DNA of 64,000 nt from Microvirga pudoricolor. GTDB taxonomy: Bacteria; Pseudomonadota; Alphaproteobacteria; Rhizobiales; Beijerinckiaceae. Numbering within the stretch: position 1 is the first letter of the stretch; each line of letters opens with the position of its first letter. Location of the stretch: positions 1,178,001-1,242,000 of the forward strand of contig NZ_JAFEMB010000001.1 of the NCBI RefSeq assembly GCF_016892705.1, given 5' to 3'. The notes under the pieces were generated by a model. It saw only the letters and a program-made list of their open reading frames with translations, did no database searches and was not told where the DNA came from. The position numbers and the translations under genes are program-made. This document shows, in pieces, positions 8,111 to 16,429 of the stretch.

Positions 8111-8860
8111 ATGCTCGTTCTTCGCTCCCTTCTGTTCAACGTCGCCTTCTACATCAACCTGATCGTCTGGCTGATCCTGCTGATTCCGGGTTTCGTGGTC
8201 CCGCGCAAGGCCTTCATGCGTCTGGTCCAGACCTGGGCCAGAACCTCCCTGTGGCTGCTGCGGGTGCTCGCGGGCACCAAGGTGGAGTATCGCGGCCTGG
8301 AGCGGATTCCGGCGGGCGGCCTGCTGGTGGCGTCCAAGCACCAATCCCTGTGGGAGACCTTCGCGCTCCTGCCGGTCTTCGACGACCCCACCTTCATCCT
8401 CAAGCGGGAGCTGCAATGGATCCCGTTCTTCGGCTGGTACACCTGGAAGGCGGATTGCATCCCGGTGAACCGCAAGGCGGGCTCCCAGGCCCTCGTGGCG
8501 ATGACCGCCAAGGCCAAGGAGGAGGTCCGGGAAGGCCGCCAGATCATGATCTTCCCGGAGGGCACCCGCCGCCCGGCCGGAGCGCCGCCCGCCTACAAAT
8601 ACGGGGTGTCGCACCTCTATCAGAGCCTGGGCGTGCCCTGCCTGCCGGTCGGCCTCAATTCGGGCCTCTACTGGCCGCGCCGCAAGTTCATCCGGCATCC
8701 CGGAACGATTGTGGTGGAAATCCTGGAGCCGATTCCGGTCGGGCTCGAGCGCACCGAGATGTTCCGGATCCTCCAGGAGCGCATCGAGGACTCCTCCAAC
8801 CGACTCTACGAGGACGGCCGCCGCGAGATCGGCCTGCCGCCTGTTAGCGCCAAAGCCTGA
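8111..8860 (+). CDS. 1-acylglycerol-3-phosphate acyltransferase-like (PlsC) membrane protein
   Basis: The 249-residue protein has an N-terminal membrane span (LLFNVAFYINLIVWLILLIPG) and the acyltransferase blocks: block I SKHQSLWETF (the H-x4-E form common in this subgroup instead of H-x4-D), block II FGWYTWKADCIPVNR, block III MIFPEGTRR, and a downstream block with VPCLPVGLNSG. It would acylate lysophosphatidic acid to phosphatidic acid, or act on a related lysolipid, at the inner membrane. ATG 8111 is chosen because it begins the hydrophobic N-terminus; the same frame is open upstream only across the palindromic repeat. Confidence 0.87.
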   Translation: MLVLRSLLFNVAFYINLIVWLILLIPGFVVPRKAFMRLVQTWARTSLWLLRVLAGTKVEYRGLERIPAGGLLVASKHQSLWETFALLPVFDDPTFILKRELQWIPFFGWYTWKADCIPVNRKAGSQALVAMTAKAKEEVREGRQIMIFPEGTRRPAGAPPAYKYGVSHLYQSLGVPCLPVGLNSGLYWPRRKFIRHPGTIVVEILEPIPVGLERTEMFRILQERIEDSSNRLYEDGRREIGLPPVSAKA

Positions 8861-8883
8861 GATCACAACAGATTGAGCCGTCA

Positions 8884-8912
8884 TTGACGACTCACTCCGT
8901 CGTTCTTATATT
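8884..8912 (+). promoter_or_regulatory. Sigma70-type promoter placed for a leaderless or very short-leader mRNA
   Basis: TTGACG (8884-8889), a 17-base spacer and TATATT (8907-8912) closely match the -35/-10 consensus. The -10 ends only eight bases before ATG 8921, so transcription would begin at or next to that start codon. Confidence 0.5.
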
Positions 8913-8920
8913 AGGAACAA

Positions 8921-9355
8921 ATGGCGAACAAACGAACCATATCCTGGGCGATGGCGATGCGAGACATGCGCCATGATCGTGCACGGAGAGCGGGAGTGCG
9001 AGAGGAACGCTTACGGGCCACGGCGGACCTTCGTCCCAATCCGCCCCTGAGTTCATGGCGCGGTCATTCGGGCCGCCGCTACATCGTGGGCGTTCACGCC
9101 CTCGCCGAGAATGCCCTTCTGGACGTGGTGGACGCGGTCTTCCTGGCCGTCCGGCGCGGCCCCGACGGCGAGGCCCGCGTCATCGACGTGGCCGCCGCCG
9201 GTTCGACACCCAGCGCCACGGCCCGTACCCGCTGGATGACCCGGGTGCAGTCGCTCGGCGCCAACGAGGTCCATGTCCACCGGCTGGCGGACGGAGACGC
9301 GGAGCGCCGCGCCATCGTGGACGATCTGCGGATCGACGAGAACCAAGCCTGCTGA
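8921..9355 (+). CDS. Conserved hypothetical protein, start uncertain
   Basis: The 144-residue protein is not recognised. It begins with a basic stretch, then has a compact alpha/beta-looking region (GRRYIVGVHALAENALLD, DAVFLAVRRGPDGEARVIDV, LGANEVHVHRLADGDAERRA) and an acidic end. ATG 8921 has AGGAA eight bases upstream, but a strong promoter at 8884-8912 would start transcription almost on that ATG. Initiation would then be leaderless, or would use ATG 8951 or GTG 8996, the latter preceded by GGAGAGCGGGA. It converges with the thioesterase gene. No signal peptide or membrane segment is seen. Confidence 0.6.
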   Translation: MANKRTISWAMAMRDMRHDRARRAGVREERLRATADLRPNPPLSSWRGHSGRRYIVGVHALAENALLDVVDAVFLAVRRGPDGEARVIDVAAAGSTPSATARTRWMTRVQSLGANEVHVHRLADGDAERRAIVDDLRIDENQAC

Positions 9356-9374
9356 GCCCCTACCGCCCCGCCGA

Positions 9375-9848
9375 TCAATCCGCGATGCCGTCCCGGCCCG
9401 ACACCGTCATGAGGGTCGCCGTCAGGTAGGCGACGAGCCGCTCCTGCCCGGCCTTCTCGGCGAAGACGTCCGTCTGGGCGAGCGTGAGGGTGCGCCCAGC
9501 CTTGACCACCCTCCCCCGCGCCACGATCCAGTCGCCCACGGCCGGGGCCAGGAGGTTGATCTTGAACTCCGTGGTCAGAACCCCCGCATCGGCCGGCATG
9601 AGGGTCAGGGCCGCGAAGCCCGCCGCCGTGTCGGCGATGCTCGACACGGCGCCCGCATGAACGAAGCCATGCTGCTGCAGAATCCCGTCGGAGACCGGCA
9701 GGGCGATCTCGACCGCGCCGGGGCCGACCCCCGTGATCGTGGCGCCCAGCGTGCTCATGAGGCCCTGCCTGGCAAAGCTCTCCCGCACCCGCCGCTCGGC
9801 CTCGGGGCTTGCCTGCAATTTCGAGTTCTCCTGGATCCGGGCGCTCAC
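9375..9848 (-). CDS. PaaI-type hotdog-fold acyl-CoA thioesterase
   Basis: The 157-residue protein carries the hotdog signature QQHGFVHAGAVSSIADTAAG, where the Asp after SSIA corresponds to the PaaI-type catalytic position, followed by TTEFKINLLAPAVGDWIVARGRVV and a C-terminal beta strand. PaaI-like enzymes hydrolyse aromatic or medium-chain acyl-CoA thioesters in the cytoplasm. I place the start at GTG 9848 because GAGGAGA lies at a proper distance upstream; a TTG at 9866 is the alternative and would add six residues. It is divergent from the AAC(3)-like gene. The substrate is unknown. Confidence 0.82.
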   Translation of the reverse strand: MSARIQENSKLQASPEAERRVRESFARQGLMSTLGATITGVGPGAVEIALPVSDGILQQHGFVHAGAVSSIADTAAGFAALTLMPADAGVLTTEFKINLLAPAVGDWIVARGRVVKAGRTLTLAQTDVFAEKAGQERLVAYLTATLMTVSGRDGIAD

Positions 9849-9987
9849 GCGGGTGTCTCCTCGCAATGTCTTGCCTCAAATGACCGGACGCGGCAGCGTC
9901 GAGTCAACTTCAGCGAAAGTCGTGGGGGGTGGTTCCAAGGCGGCCCCGTCCGGTGCAGGATGCCGGGACGCCGAGCCGAGCTTTGCC

Positions 9988-10476
9988 ATGACAGCCTCTT
10001 CGACAGACTCTTCGACAGCCGCTTTTCCCGCCATCCAGCGCCTGGGCCCCGCCGACCTCACCCTGTTCCGCCGTATGAACGCCCTGTTCGGCGAAGCCTT
10101 CTCGGACCCCGACGCCTACGGGGCCGAGCCGCCGGACGACGCCTATGTGCAGGGCCTTCTGGCCAAGGACCACGTCGCGGCGCTCGTCGCCGTGTCGGAG
10201 GGCGCGGTGGTCGGCGCGCTCGTGGCCTATGAGCTGGAGAAGTTCGAGCGGGCCCGGCGCGAGGTCTACATCTACGACCTGGCGGTCGACGAGCGGTTTC
10301 GCCGCCGGGGCGTCGCCATGGCCCTCATCGCGCATCTGCGCGGGATCGCGGCCCGGCGCGGCGCCTGGGTGATTTATGTTCAGGCCGATTACGGCGACGA
10401 TCCGGCCGTCGCGCTCTACGAGAAGCTCGGGACCCGCGAGGACGTGATGCATTTCGACATCCCGGTGAACCCGTGA
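9988..10476 (+). CDS. AAC(3)-I-like aminoglycoside 3-N-acetyltransferase (GNAT)
   Basis: The 162-residue GNAT protein matches the AAC(3)-I subfamily along its length: IQRLGPADLTLFRRMNALFGEAF, YELEKFERARREVYIYDLAV, the acetyl-CoA loop RFRRRGVAMALI, and the diagnostic ending VIYVQADYGDDPAVALYEKLG then REDVMHFDI. The family acetylates the 3-amino group of gentamicin-type aminoglycosides. Homologues are found on environmental chromosomes as well as in integrons; no integron or mobile features are visible here, and composition fits the neighbours. ATG 9988 begins the conserved domain, although the frame is open further upstream. Resistance activity is inferred from similarity recalled for the family, not demonstrated. 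Confidence 0.8.
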   Translation: MTASSTDSSTAAFPAIQRLGPADLTLFRRMNALFGEAFSDPDAYGAEPPDDAYVQGLLAKDHVAALVAVSEGAVVGALVAYELEKFERARREVYIYDLAVDERFRRRGVAMALIAHLRGIAARRGAWVIYVQADYGDDPAVALYEKLGTREDVMHFDIPVNP

Positions 10477-10514
10477 ACCGGACATGATTCGATGATGGGG
10501 GAGGATCCTGCGGC

Positions 10515-11045
10515 ATGGCACGGCTGATCTACGCGCTGAACCAATCCCTCGACGGCTACGTCGACCACACGGCCTTTGCGCCCGATCCGGCGCTGTTTCG
10601 CCATTTCGTCGACGATGTGCGGGGCCTTGCCGGCATCCTGTACGGCCGCCGCATGTACGAGGTGATGCGCTACTGGGACGACGACCGGCCCGAATGGGAC
10701 GAAGCCGAGCGCGACTACGCGGCGGCCTGGCGCCGCCAGCCCAAATGGGTCGTGTCGCGCTCGCTCGAATCGGTCGGGCCGAACGCCACCCTCGTGTCCG
10801 AGGATGTCGCGGCGGAGGTGCGCGCCCTGAAGGCCCGGCTCGACGGGGTGATCGAGGTGGCCGGGCCCGAACTCGCCGCGAACCTCTCCGATCTCGGCCT
10901 CGTCGACGAGTACCGGCTCTACGTCCATCCCGTCGTGATCGGCGGCGGCAAGCCGTTCTTCGCCCGCGCCCGGCCGCGGCTGCGCCTCGTGGGGAGCGAG
11001 CCGATGAGCGGGGACGTGATCCGGCTGACCTACGTTCCGGCCTAG
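10515..11045 (+). CDS. RibD C-terminal/dihydrofolate-reductase-like family protein
   Basis: The 176-residue protein has the RibD_C/DHFR-fold pattern: LIYALNQSLDGYVD at the N-terminus, ILYGRRMYEVMRYW, KWVVSRSLESVGPNATLV, VAGPELAANLSDLGLVDEYRLYVHPVVIGGGKPFF. The motif YVHPVVIGGGKPFF is the hallmark of this stand-alone YyaP/YwjB-like group, whose physiological reaction is generally unknown, although an NADPH-dependent reductase fold is expected. ATG 10515 has a GGAGG Shine-Dalgarno about ten bases upstream. Its stop codon overlaps that of the convergent chaC-like gene. Confidence 0.87.
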   Translation: MARLIYALNQSLDGYVDHTAFAPDPALFRHFVDDVRGLAGILYGRRMYEVMRYWDDDRPEWDEAERDYAAAWRRQPKWVVSRSLESVGPNATLVSEDVAAEVRALKARLDGVIEVAGPELAANLSDLGLVDEYRLYVHPVVIGGGKPFFARARPRLRLVGSEPMSGDVIRLTYVPA

Positions 11046-11623
11046 CCCGCCCCGGCGTCCGGCTCCAGGGCCGCCATGATCCGCGCCAGCAGGGGATCGG
11101 TCACGCCCATGGCCTCGAGGTGCTCGTGGGTGGAGCGCACGTAGTCCACGTTGGCGCCCGAGACGCCCTGGCCCTGGCGCACGTGCTCGACCACGTCCTC
11201 GAAGGAGAGGCCGCTGGCATATTGCGCGTGGCGCCGGTCGACCACGTAGGCCAGCGCCCGCACGCTCTCGCGGCCCTCGAGCCGCACGGGCAGCCGGCGC
11301 TCGAGATAGACCGACGTCACCTGCTCGCGCTCGCGCAGGTACTGCACCGTGGCCGCGGCCTCGGCGGCCGCCACCCGGAACGCCACCCCGTGGCAGCGCC
11401 CGCCCCGGTCGAGCCCCATCACGAGGCCGGGCCGCTCCGGCGTGCCGCGATGGACGTGGGAGAGAACGCACAGCGCCCGGTGGTAGCCGTGCAGGCCCGC
11501 GTGGCGCCGCTCCAGGAACGGAAAGCCAGGCCGCCACATGAGCGAGCCGTAGCCGAACACCCACAGATCCTCTGCCAGATCCACTGCCAGATCCTTTGCC
11601 GGATCCTTCGTCCCTTGGCTCAT
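11042..11623 (-). CDS. ChaC-type gamma-glutamylcyclotransferase
   Basis: The 193-residue protein has the glycine-rich substrate loop WVFGYGSLMWRPGF, then RALCVLSHVHRGTPERPGLVMGL, the catalytic-Glu-containing region LREREQVTSVYLERR and YASGLSFEDVVEHV. ChaC enzymes degrade glutathione to 5-oxoproline and Cys-Gly in the cytoplasm. ATG 11623 begins the protein; the first 20 residues (KDPAKDLAVDLAEDL) come from a 12-bp tandem repeat and lie outside the domain. The frame stays open to 11716, but those residues look non-coding. The gene converges with the RibD-like gene and shares a CTAG palindrome with it as overlapping stop codons. Confidence 0.87.
   Translation of the reverse strand: MSQGTKDPAKDLAVDLAEDLWVFGYGSLMWRPGFPFLERRHAGLHGYHRALCVLSHVHRGTPERPGLVMGLDRGGRCHGVAFRVAAAEAAATVQYLREREQVTSVYLERRLPVRLEGRESVRALAYVVDRRHAQYASGLSFEDVVEHVRQGQGVSGANVDYVRSTHEHLEAMGVTDPLLARIMAALEPDAGAG
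11564..11606. repeat. 12-bp tandem repeat in the 5' end of the chaC-like gene
   Basis: Units cagatcctctgc (11564-11575), cagatccactgc (11576-11587) and cagatcctttgc (11588-11599) are followed by a partial cggatcc. In the protein this gives consecutive x-D-L-A tetrapeptides upstream of the catalytic domain. Confidence 0.8.
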
Positions 11624-11819
11624 GCGCTCATGCCCGAAACCTGCCCCGATCGGGATGTAGCACCGGCCGGCGCCTGTGTCGCAGGGCCGGCGGGAGCCGT
11701 TTCCCCGTCCCGTCATGCTCTAGACCACATTCTCGCAAGTCGATACTGCTCCGGGCATCGAAGTCCGGCATCGACGCTCGCGTCGTCCCAAGGACAGCCA
11801 AGCCGACAGGAGACCCCGG

Positions 11820-12932
11820 ATGGACCAAGCCCTCGCCGAGCCGCAGCGCCGTTCCGGCCGCTTCTGGCTCTACACGCCCTTCGTGATCCTGATCCTCGTG
11901 GCGATCGCCTGGAGCGCGGCCTGGTTCTACATCCGCAACCGCGCCGTGGAGGCCCTCGACGGCTGGCTCGCCGTGGAGGCCCGCGCCGGGCGGCAATGGA
12001 CCTGCCAGGACCAGCGCGTGGGCGGCTATCCGTTCAACATCGAATTGTCCTGCGCGTCCCTCAACCTGAAGCAGGGCGCCATCACGGGAACGCTGGGGGG
12101 CTTCCGCTCCGTGGCGCAGGTCTACCAGCCGCGCTTCATCATCACGGAGATCGACGGGCCCCTTCAGATGACCGACGGCGTCGCCACCCTGAGGGGCACC
12201 TGGGACCTCCTGCAATCGAGCGTGCACGGCACCCCGAACGGCCTGCAGCGGGCCTCCGTGGTGGCCGAGAATCCGAGCGTCACGATTTCCGGTCTCGGGC
12301 CGGCGGACCTGACATCCTCGAGCCAGCACCTGGAGCTGCATCTTCGCCCCAGCCCGGCCCGCGCCCAGGGAAACTCCCAGAACGGAAACTCCCAGAACGG
12401 AAGCACCCCAACGGGAGCGCAAGCGGGGCCCCAAGCGGGGGCTTATGACGTGGCGCTCAGCACCCGCCAGACCAAGATCCCGGTCCTCGACGCCCTCGTG
12501 GGCGGCGGAGAGGCCACCGACATCCAATTCGACGGCACCGTGACCCAGGCGGCGGGCTTCCGGGGACGGCCCGTGGCCGAGGAGCTCGAGCGCTGGCGCA
12601 ACGCGGGTGGCAAGCTCGACGTGCTGATGCTGTCCCTGGCCAAGGGCACCCGCCGGGTGGAAGCCAAGGGCGAGATCGGCCTCGACGCCCTGCACCGGCC
12701 GGCGGGCCAGCTCAGCGTGTCGGCGGCGGGCCTCGACGGCCTGCTCGGCAACGTGGTGGGCGGACGGGCGGGCGGCGCGCTGCTGGGCGCGCTCTTCGGC
12801 GGCGGCCGTCAGGCGCAGGGCCAGGCCGACGCCCCCAGGCTCGTGACCCTCCCGCCCCTGTTCCTGGCCAACGGCAAGCTCGCCATGGGCCCCTTCGTGA
12901 TCCCCAACGTGACCCTGCCGCCGCTTTACTAG
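11820..12932 (+). CDS. DUF2125 domain protein, membrane-anchored
   Basis: The 370-residue protein has a short cytoplasmic N-terminus, one membrane span (FWLYTPFVILILVAIAWSAAWF, about residues 14-36) and a large periplasmic domain with the DUF2125 features WTCQDQRVGGYPFNIELSC, YQPRFIITEIDGPL and a C-terminal QLSVSAAGLDGLLG. DUF2125 is widespread in alphaproteobacteria and has no assigned function; beta-rich repeats suggest an envelope-associated fold. About residue 185 holds a low-complexity insert made by a 15-bp tandem duplication, encoding GNSQNGNSQNGS. ATG 11820 has CAGGAGA at ideal spacing. Confidence 0.87.
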   Translation: MDQALAEPQRRSGRFWLYTPFVILILVAIAWSAAWFYIRNRAVEALDGWLAVEARAGRQWTCQDQRVGGYPFNIELSCASLNLKQGAITGTLGGFRSVAQVYQPRFIITEIDGPLQMTDGVATLRGTWDLLQSSVHGTPNGLQRASVVAENPSVTISGLGPADLTSSSQHLELHLRPSPARAQGNSQNGNSQNGSTPTGAQAGPQAGAYDVALSTRQTKIPVLDALVGGGEATDIQFDGTVTQAAGFRGRPVAEELERWRNAGGKLDVLMLSLAKGTRRVEAKGEIGLDALHRPAGQLSVSAAGLDGLLGNVVGGRAGGALLGALFGGGRQAQGQADAPRLVTLPPLFLANGKLAMGPFVIPNVTLPPLY

Positions 12933-13186
12933 GGGCCCTAAGTCCGGCGAGTGACACGGATTGCCAGGGCAAAACGCGTGAACACCCGGCTGCCGGTCGC
13001 ATTTGTTGAAAGCGCCATACCACAAAGCCGAGGCGCGCGCAGTCCATCGCCCGCGCCGGAGCTTGGCTGCGGCCGAGCACAGTGCGCACACGGTGCGACG
13101 GCGAGGTCCGGCCCGATCGACCGTCAGTCAGGCCGGTGCCGGGAAGGTGCGCGAATAGCTGCCGCGCCCGACAACACTGTCAGGAT

Positions 13187-15214
13187 CTAAGTCTCATGGG
13201 CTTTCGCCAACATGCCGTTGAAGAAGTGCTTGAACTTCTGAACCTGCTGGGGCCATGACCAATCCTGGATCGAGATCAGGTTCTCGGCCGAGAGCTCATC
13301 CAACAAAGACCGCTCGTGATGCAGGCGCCGAAGAGCCTTCTTCAGGTCCTCCTTGGACCGGGAGGCCAGGATGAAGTCCCGCTGCTTCGGGCCGAATGCC
13401 TGAGGCACGATTCCGACGTCGGTCGAAATGACAGGCACACCGCAGGCCATCGCCTCGAGCACGGGATTAGGCGTTCCCTCGATCTTGGAAACACAGACGA
13501 AGACGTCAATACTTGCGTAATAGTCCGGCATGTCGTGATGCGGGATCATCCGAATCTGGCGGTCGGCGAAATAGCTGTCGAGCGGAATGCCCTCCGCGTT
13601 CAACTCGGACAGGGCCGGCTTCAGGATCGTGTGGACTCCCTTGAAATCCTCGATATCTGCAGCCCAGGCGCTGTTGCCGGCCCAACCGACCACCAGCGGC
13701 CTGTCCCTGTCCCGTGGGCGCCGGCTGAGGCCTTTCCGGAACCGGTCCAGGTCGACACCGTCAGGGATGAGCATGGATGGCGGCGGATAAGCGGAAATTT
13801 CGGAATAGATGTCGTGCAAGCGCTGCGACGACACGGAATATCCTGTGACCGATTGAAACAACGGCGCAAACCGCTCGATATCGTCCGCGCCAAGGAAGAG
13901 ATGATCGTAGACAGACGTCGTGACGGCCCTGTTTGAGAGGTATCGGTCCCGCAATTCCTGCGTGCTGATGCCGAACTTCGACAGTTCGCCGACGAGGCCG
14001 GGGTCTTGAAGAGACAGCGGATCCTGCCGCCAGAAGAAGTGCACCAGATCGTTCTGCTGAAGCAGAGGGAGCAACCTGACCCGTTCGCCGATGTCATAGG
14101 ACGCCAGAATGTCGAACGCGAAGTCCGACGACAGGTGGGTCACGATTTGATGGGCGATATTATCGAAGGCCCACCCGACCGTATCGACCACCAAGCCAAT
14201 CTTGGGCCGGGACTTGGCCACGGCGCCGGCGGGTCCGACGGGCTCGCTCACAACCCCCAGCGAGGCTTGTCTCTCGGCAAGCCAGCTCTCCGTGACGTCG
14301 TCCCAGAACTTGTAGCCGTATTTCTGTTCCAGATGCTTGGCCGAACGGCGCAGGATGTCGGTGGAGAAACGCTTCTGCTCGTAGGCGACGTCGTTGTCCG
14401 TATCCGGCGGCGGATGATCGTGGACCAGCGCTATGGCGCCGGTGGTTCCGACCTTGTAACCGTCCCGGAAAAGGCGAAGCGACAAATCCGTATCCTCGAA
14501 CCCGATGAACAGCGCCTCGTCGTAGCCTCCGACTCTCTCGAACGAGCTGACCTTGAACACGCAGGACCCGCCGTACATGAACGACGAAAGAAAGCCCGGC
14601 CCATCATACGTCTCGACCGCCGTCTGAGGAAACGCGCTCCCGCCCCCGACGGAAACGCTTCCTTGGAGATCGTAGGTGATATGAAGCAGCCCCCCATAGG
14701 CAAACAGCGTTTTGTGATCGGGATCGAGCAGGGGGAGGCTCATGAAATGGGCGCCGAGCGCTCCGATGTCCTGCTGCAGACGCTGCAATGGGTTCGAAAG
14801 GAAGTAGATGTCGTTGTCGAGACACATCAACCATTCGGTGGCGACATGGGGAATCGTGGCGTTCCGCCCTCCTCCGACGCCGTGATTTTTCTCCAGCTCG
14901 ATCAACCGCGTGCGATAAGGCTGACGCGCCAGGATCTGGCGAAGCTGCTCCAAGGCCTCGGGCGTCGATCCGTTGTCGACCGCGAGCACCTCCCCGGCGA
15001 AGTCTGGGATGTGCTTTGCGATCGAGTCGCAGAGGCGCTCCGAGAGATTGACCCGGTTGAGGGACAGAAACGAGATCGTCAGATTGCTCCCGGAGTTCCC
15101 GATATTCGCACCGCGCCGGGCCACGAAGTCGCCTGCCAAGAAAGTGTTCAGGCGATGGGAAACGAAGGGGATTGAATGTGTATCGGCAAGATGTCTCGGA
15201 CGCTCGACGCTCAT
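13187..15214 (-). CDS. Two-domain glycosyltransferase (GT2 fused to GT4-type)
   Basis: The 675-residue protein has two glycosyltransferase folds. Residues about 45-310 are GT-A family 2: ISFLSLNRVNLSERLCDSI, VLAVDNGSTPEALEQL, the DxD-like WLMCLDNDIYF, and SFERVGGYDEALFIGFEDTDLSLRL. Residues about 330-670 are GT-B family 4, with PLVVGWAGNSAW and the nucleotide-sugar motif EGTPNPVLEAMACGVPVIST. It would add two sugars, or one with a second binding or transfer activity, to a cell-surface glycan. It begins three bases after the stop of the upstream methyltransferase gene, so the two are co-transcribed. Codon use and lower GC than the surroundings suggest acquisition by transfer. The acceptor is unknown. 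Confidence 0.88.
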   Translation of the reverse strand: MSVERPRHLADTHSIPFVSHRLNTFLAGDFVARRGANIGNSGSNLTISFLSLNRVNLSERLCDSIAKHIPDFAGEVLAVDNGSTPEALEQLRQILARQPYRTRLIELEKNHGVGGGRNATIPHVATEWLMCLDNDIYFLSNPLQRLQQDIGALGAHFMSLPLLDPDHKTLFAYGGLLHITYDLQGSVSVGGGSAFPQTAVETYDGPGFLSSFMYGGSCVFKVSSFERVGGYDEALFIGFEDTDLSLRLFRDGYKVGTTGAIALVHDHPPPDTDNDVAYEQKRFSTDILRRSAKHLEQKYGYKFWDDVTESWLAERQASLGVVSEPVGPAGAVAKSRPKIGLVVDTVGWAFDNIAHQIVTHLSSDFAFDILASYDIGERVRLLPLLQQNDLVHFFWRQDPLSLQDPGLVGELSKFGISTQELRDRYLSNRAVTTSVYDHLFLGADDIERFAPLFQSVTGYSVSSQRLHDIYSEISAYPPPSMLIPDGVDLDRFRKGLSRRPRDRDRPLVVGWAGNSAWAADIEDFKGVHTILKPALSELNAEGIPLDSYFADRQIRMIPHHDMPDYYASIDVFVCVSKIEGTPNPVLEAMACGVPVISTDVGIVPQAFGPKQRDFILASRSKEDLKKALRRLHHERSLLDELSAENLISIQDWSWPQQVQKFKHFFNGMLAKAHET

Positions 15215-15217
15215 CGC

Positions 15218-16429
15218 TTACTTTGCCTTGAGGGTACGCACGAGTTTACGAACGAGGTTCAGGGCCGGCGACGGGATCTTCCGACGCACGGCTTTATAGG
15301 CGGACACAACTCGCCACGGAACCGTATCGACCGTATGACTCAGCATATGATTGCTGGAGGCAAGAAGCTCGTTCTCGTGCTTCAATTCATGGACGAGCTT
15401 GTCGGCTGCTCCCAGCCTTTGATTCAAGGCGACGATGTCGTTCCGCAGAATTTTGATGTCGCCTTGGCAGCTTGCGTTCCGATCATGCAAACTGGCGATC
15501 TCGTCGGACAGTTGTGTAAAGACCGCCGATGACCGGGAAACGGCGTCACGCAAGATCTCGTTATCGGAGAAAAGAGCTCTCCGGGCCATCTCGGCCCTGC
15601 GATAGTCCTGGGTCAGCTGGTCGATCTTTGCCTTGTCGGACAGAGAGGTCGGTGTCGCGAAAGGTCCCGTCTCCAGACTTTTCATCGATGACGGGAAGAT
15701 CGCGGCGCTGGGCTCCAGATCGTTCGAGCCCCAGACTCCGACGAAGTACGAGCAGAAGCGGGGGTCCGGAGACGTGCTTGCGTCCGGCGGGACCATGACC
15801 GTGGCCTCGACGGCCTGATGGTTCATCATCCCGATCTGCTGCATGGTCGGGCCCTGCTGCGAGAAGCCCGGCGTCGTCGTGAACCCGATCGCCAGCCCGC
15901 CGAAGCGCCAGGAGCCGGCCCCGAGGACGCCCTCGCAGATCTGCCGACACTCGTCGAAGGTGTATTTCCGCTTGTGGAAGGGATTGCCCTGGTCGGGGTT
16001 CGGGTAATACCAGTGATCGTTGGGGCAGCTGATGATGATGACGGCATCATCGGTGGCGAGAGACTGGATTTGCTTCAGGTAGACCGTGGGGTCGTCGAGA
16101 TGCTCGAACGTCTCCAGGCTGATGATCAGGTTGTACTTCCGGTCGCGGAAGACGGACGCCACCTCTTCGGCCCTTCCGGTGCGGAAGCGGACGCCTTCGC
16201 GCTGGAAGTTGCTCTGCGCGGCTTCGATCGCCTCGTCCGAGATGTCGACGCCGTCCACGCTCGCGGCGCCCCAGTCCTTGAGCAGCGCTGCGCCGTAGCC
16301 TTCGCCACAGGCCACATCCAAAATATCCTTGCCCCGGCATATCGGCTTGGCGATGGCATAGCGGGCGGTATGAATGGCGGCCTCGAGAGCGGAATAATCG
16401 CCTGAGCCGGTGAAAGAAAGCCGTTCCAA
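15218..16429 (-). CDS. Class I SAM methyltransferase with C-terminal coiled coil
   Basis: The 403-residue protein starts with a SAM-binding domain: DILDVACGEGYGAALL (motif I), VDGVDISDEAIEAA (motif II) and LIISLETFEHLDDP, then IIISCPNDHWYYP. After about residue 245 comes a charged helical region with heptad-like spacing (LTQDYRRAEMARRALFSDNE through LVHELKHENELLASS), predicted as a coiled coil, and a basic tail. This layout is known in methyltransferases that act during LPS O-antigen or other surface-glycan synthesis, where the coiled coil can scaffold or measure chain length. TTG 16429 with AGGTAGG upstream is the best start. It heads a two-gene unit with the double glycosyltransferase. Confidence 0.83.
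   Translation of the reverse strand: MERLSFTGSGDYSALEAAIHTARYAIAKPICRGKDILDVACGEGYGAALLKDWGAASVDGVDISDEAIEAAQSNFQREGVRFRTGRAEEVASVFRDRKYNLIISLETFEHLDDPTVYLKQIQSLATDDAVIIISCPNDHWYYPNPDQGNPFHKRKYTFDECRQICEGVLGAGSWRFGGLAIGFTTTPGFSQQGPTMQQIGMMNHQAVEATVMVPPDASTSPDPRFCSYFVGVWGSNDLEPSAAIFPSSMKSLETGPFATPTSLSDKAKIDQLTQDYRRAEMARRALFSDNEILRDAVSRSSAVFTQLSDEIASLHDRNASCQGDIKILRNDIVALNQRLGAADKLVHELKHENELLASSNHMLSHTVDTVPWRVVSAYKAVRRKIPSPALNLVRKLVRTLKAK

Noticed and set aside
12951-13190. 79-codon plus-strand frame between the DUF2125 and glycosyltransferase genes
   Set aside because: Low-complexity Arg/Ala/Ser sequence with no ribosome site or recognisable motif; the gap appears non-coding.
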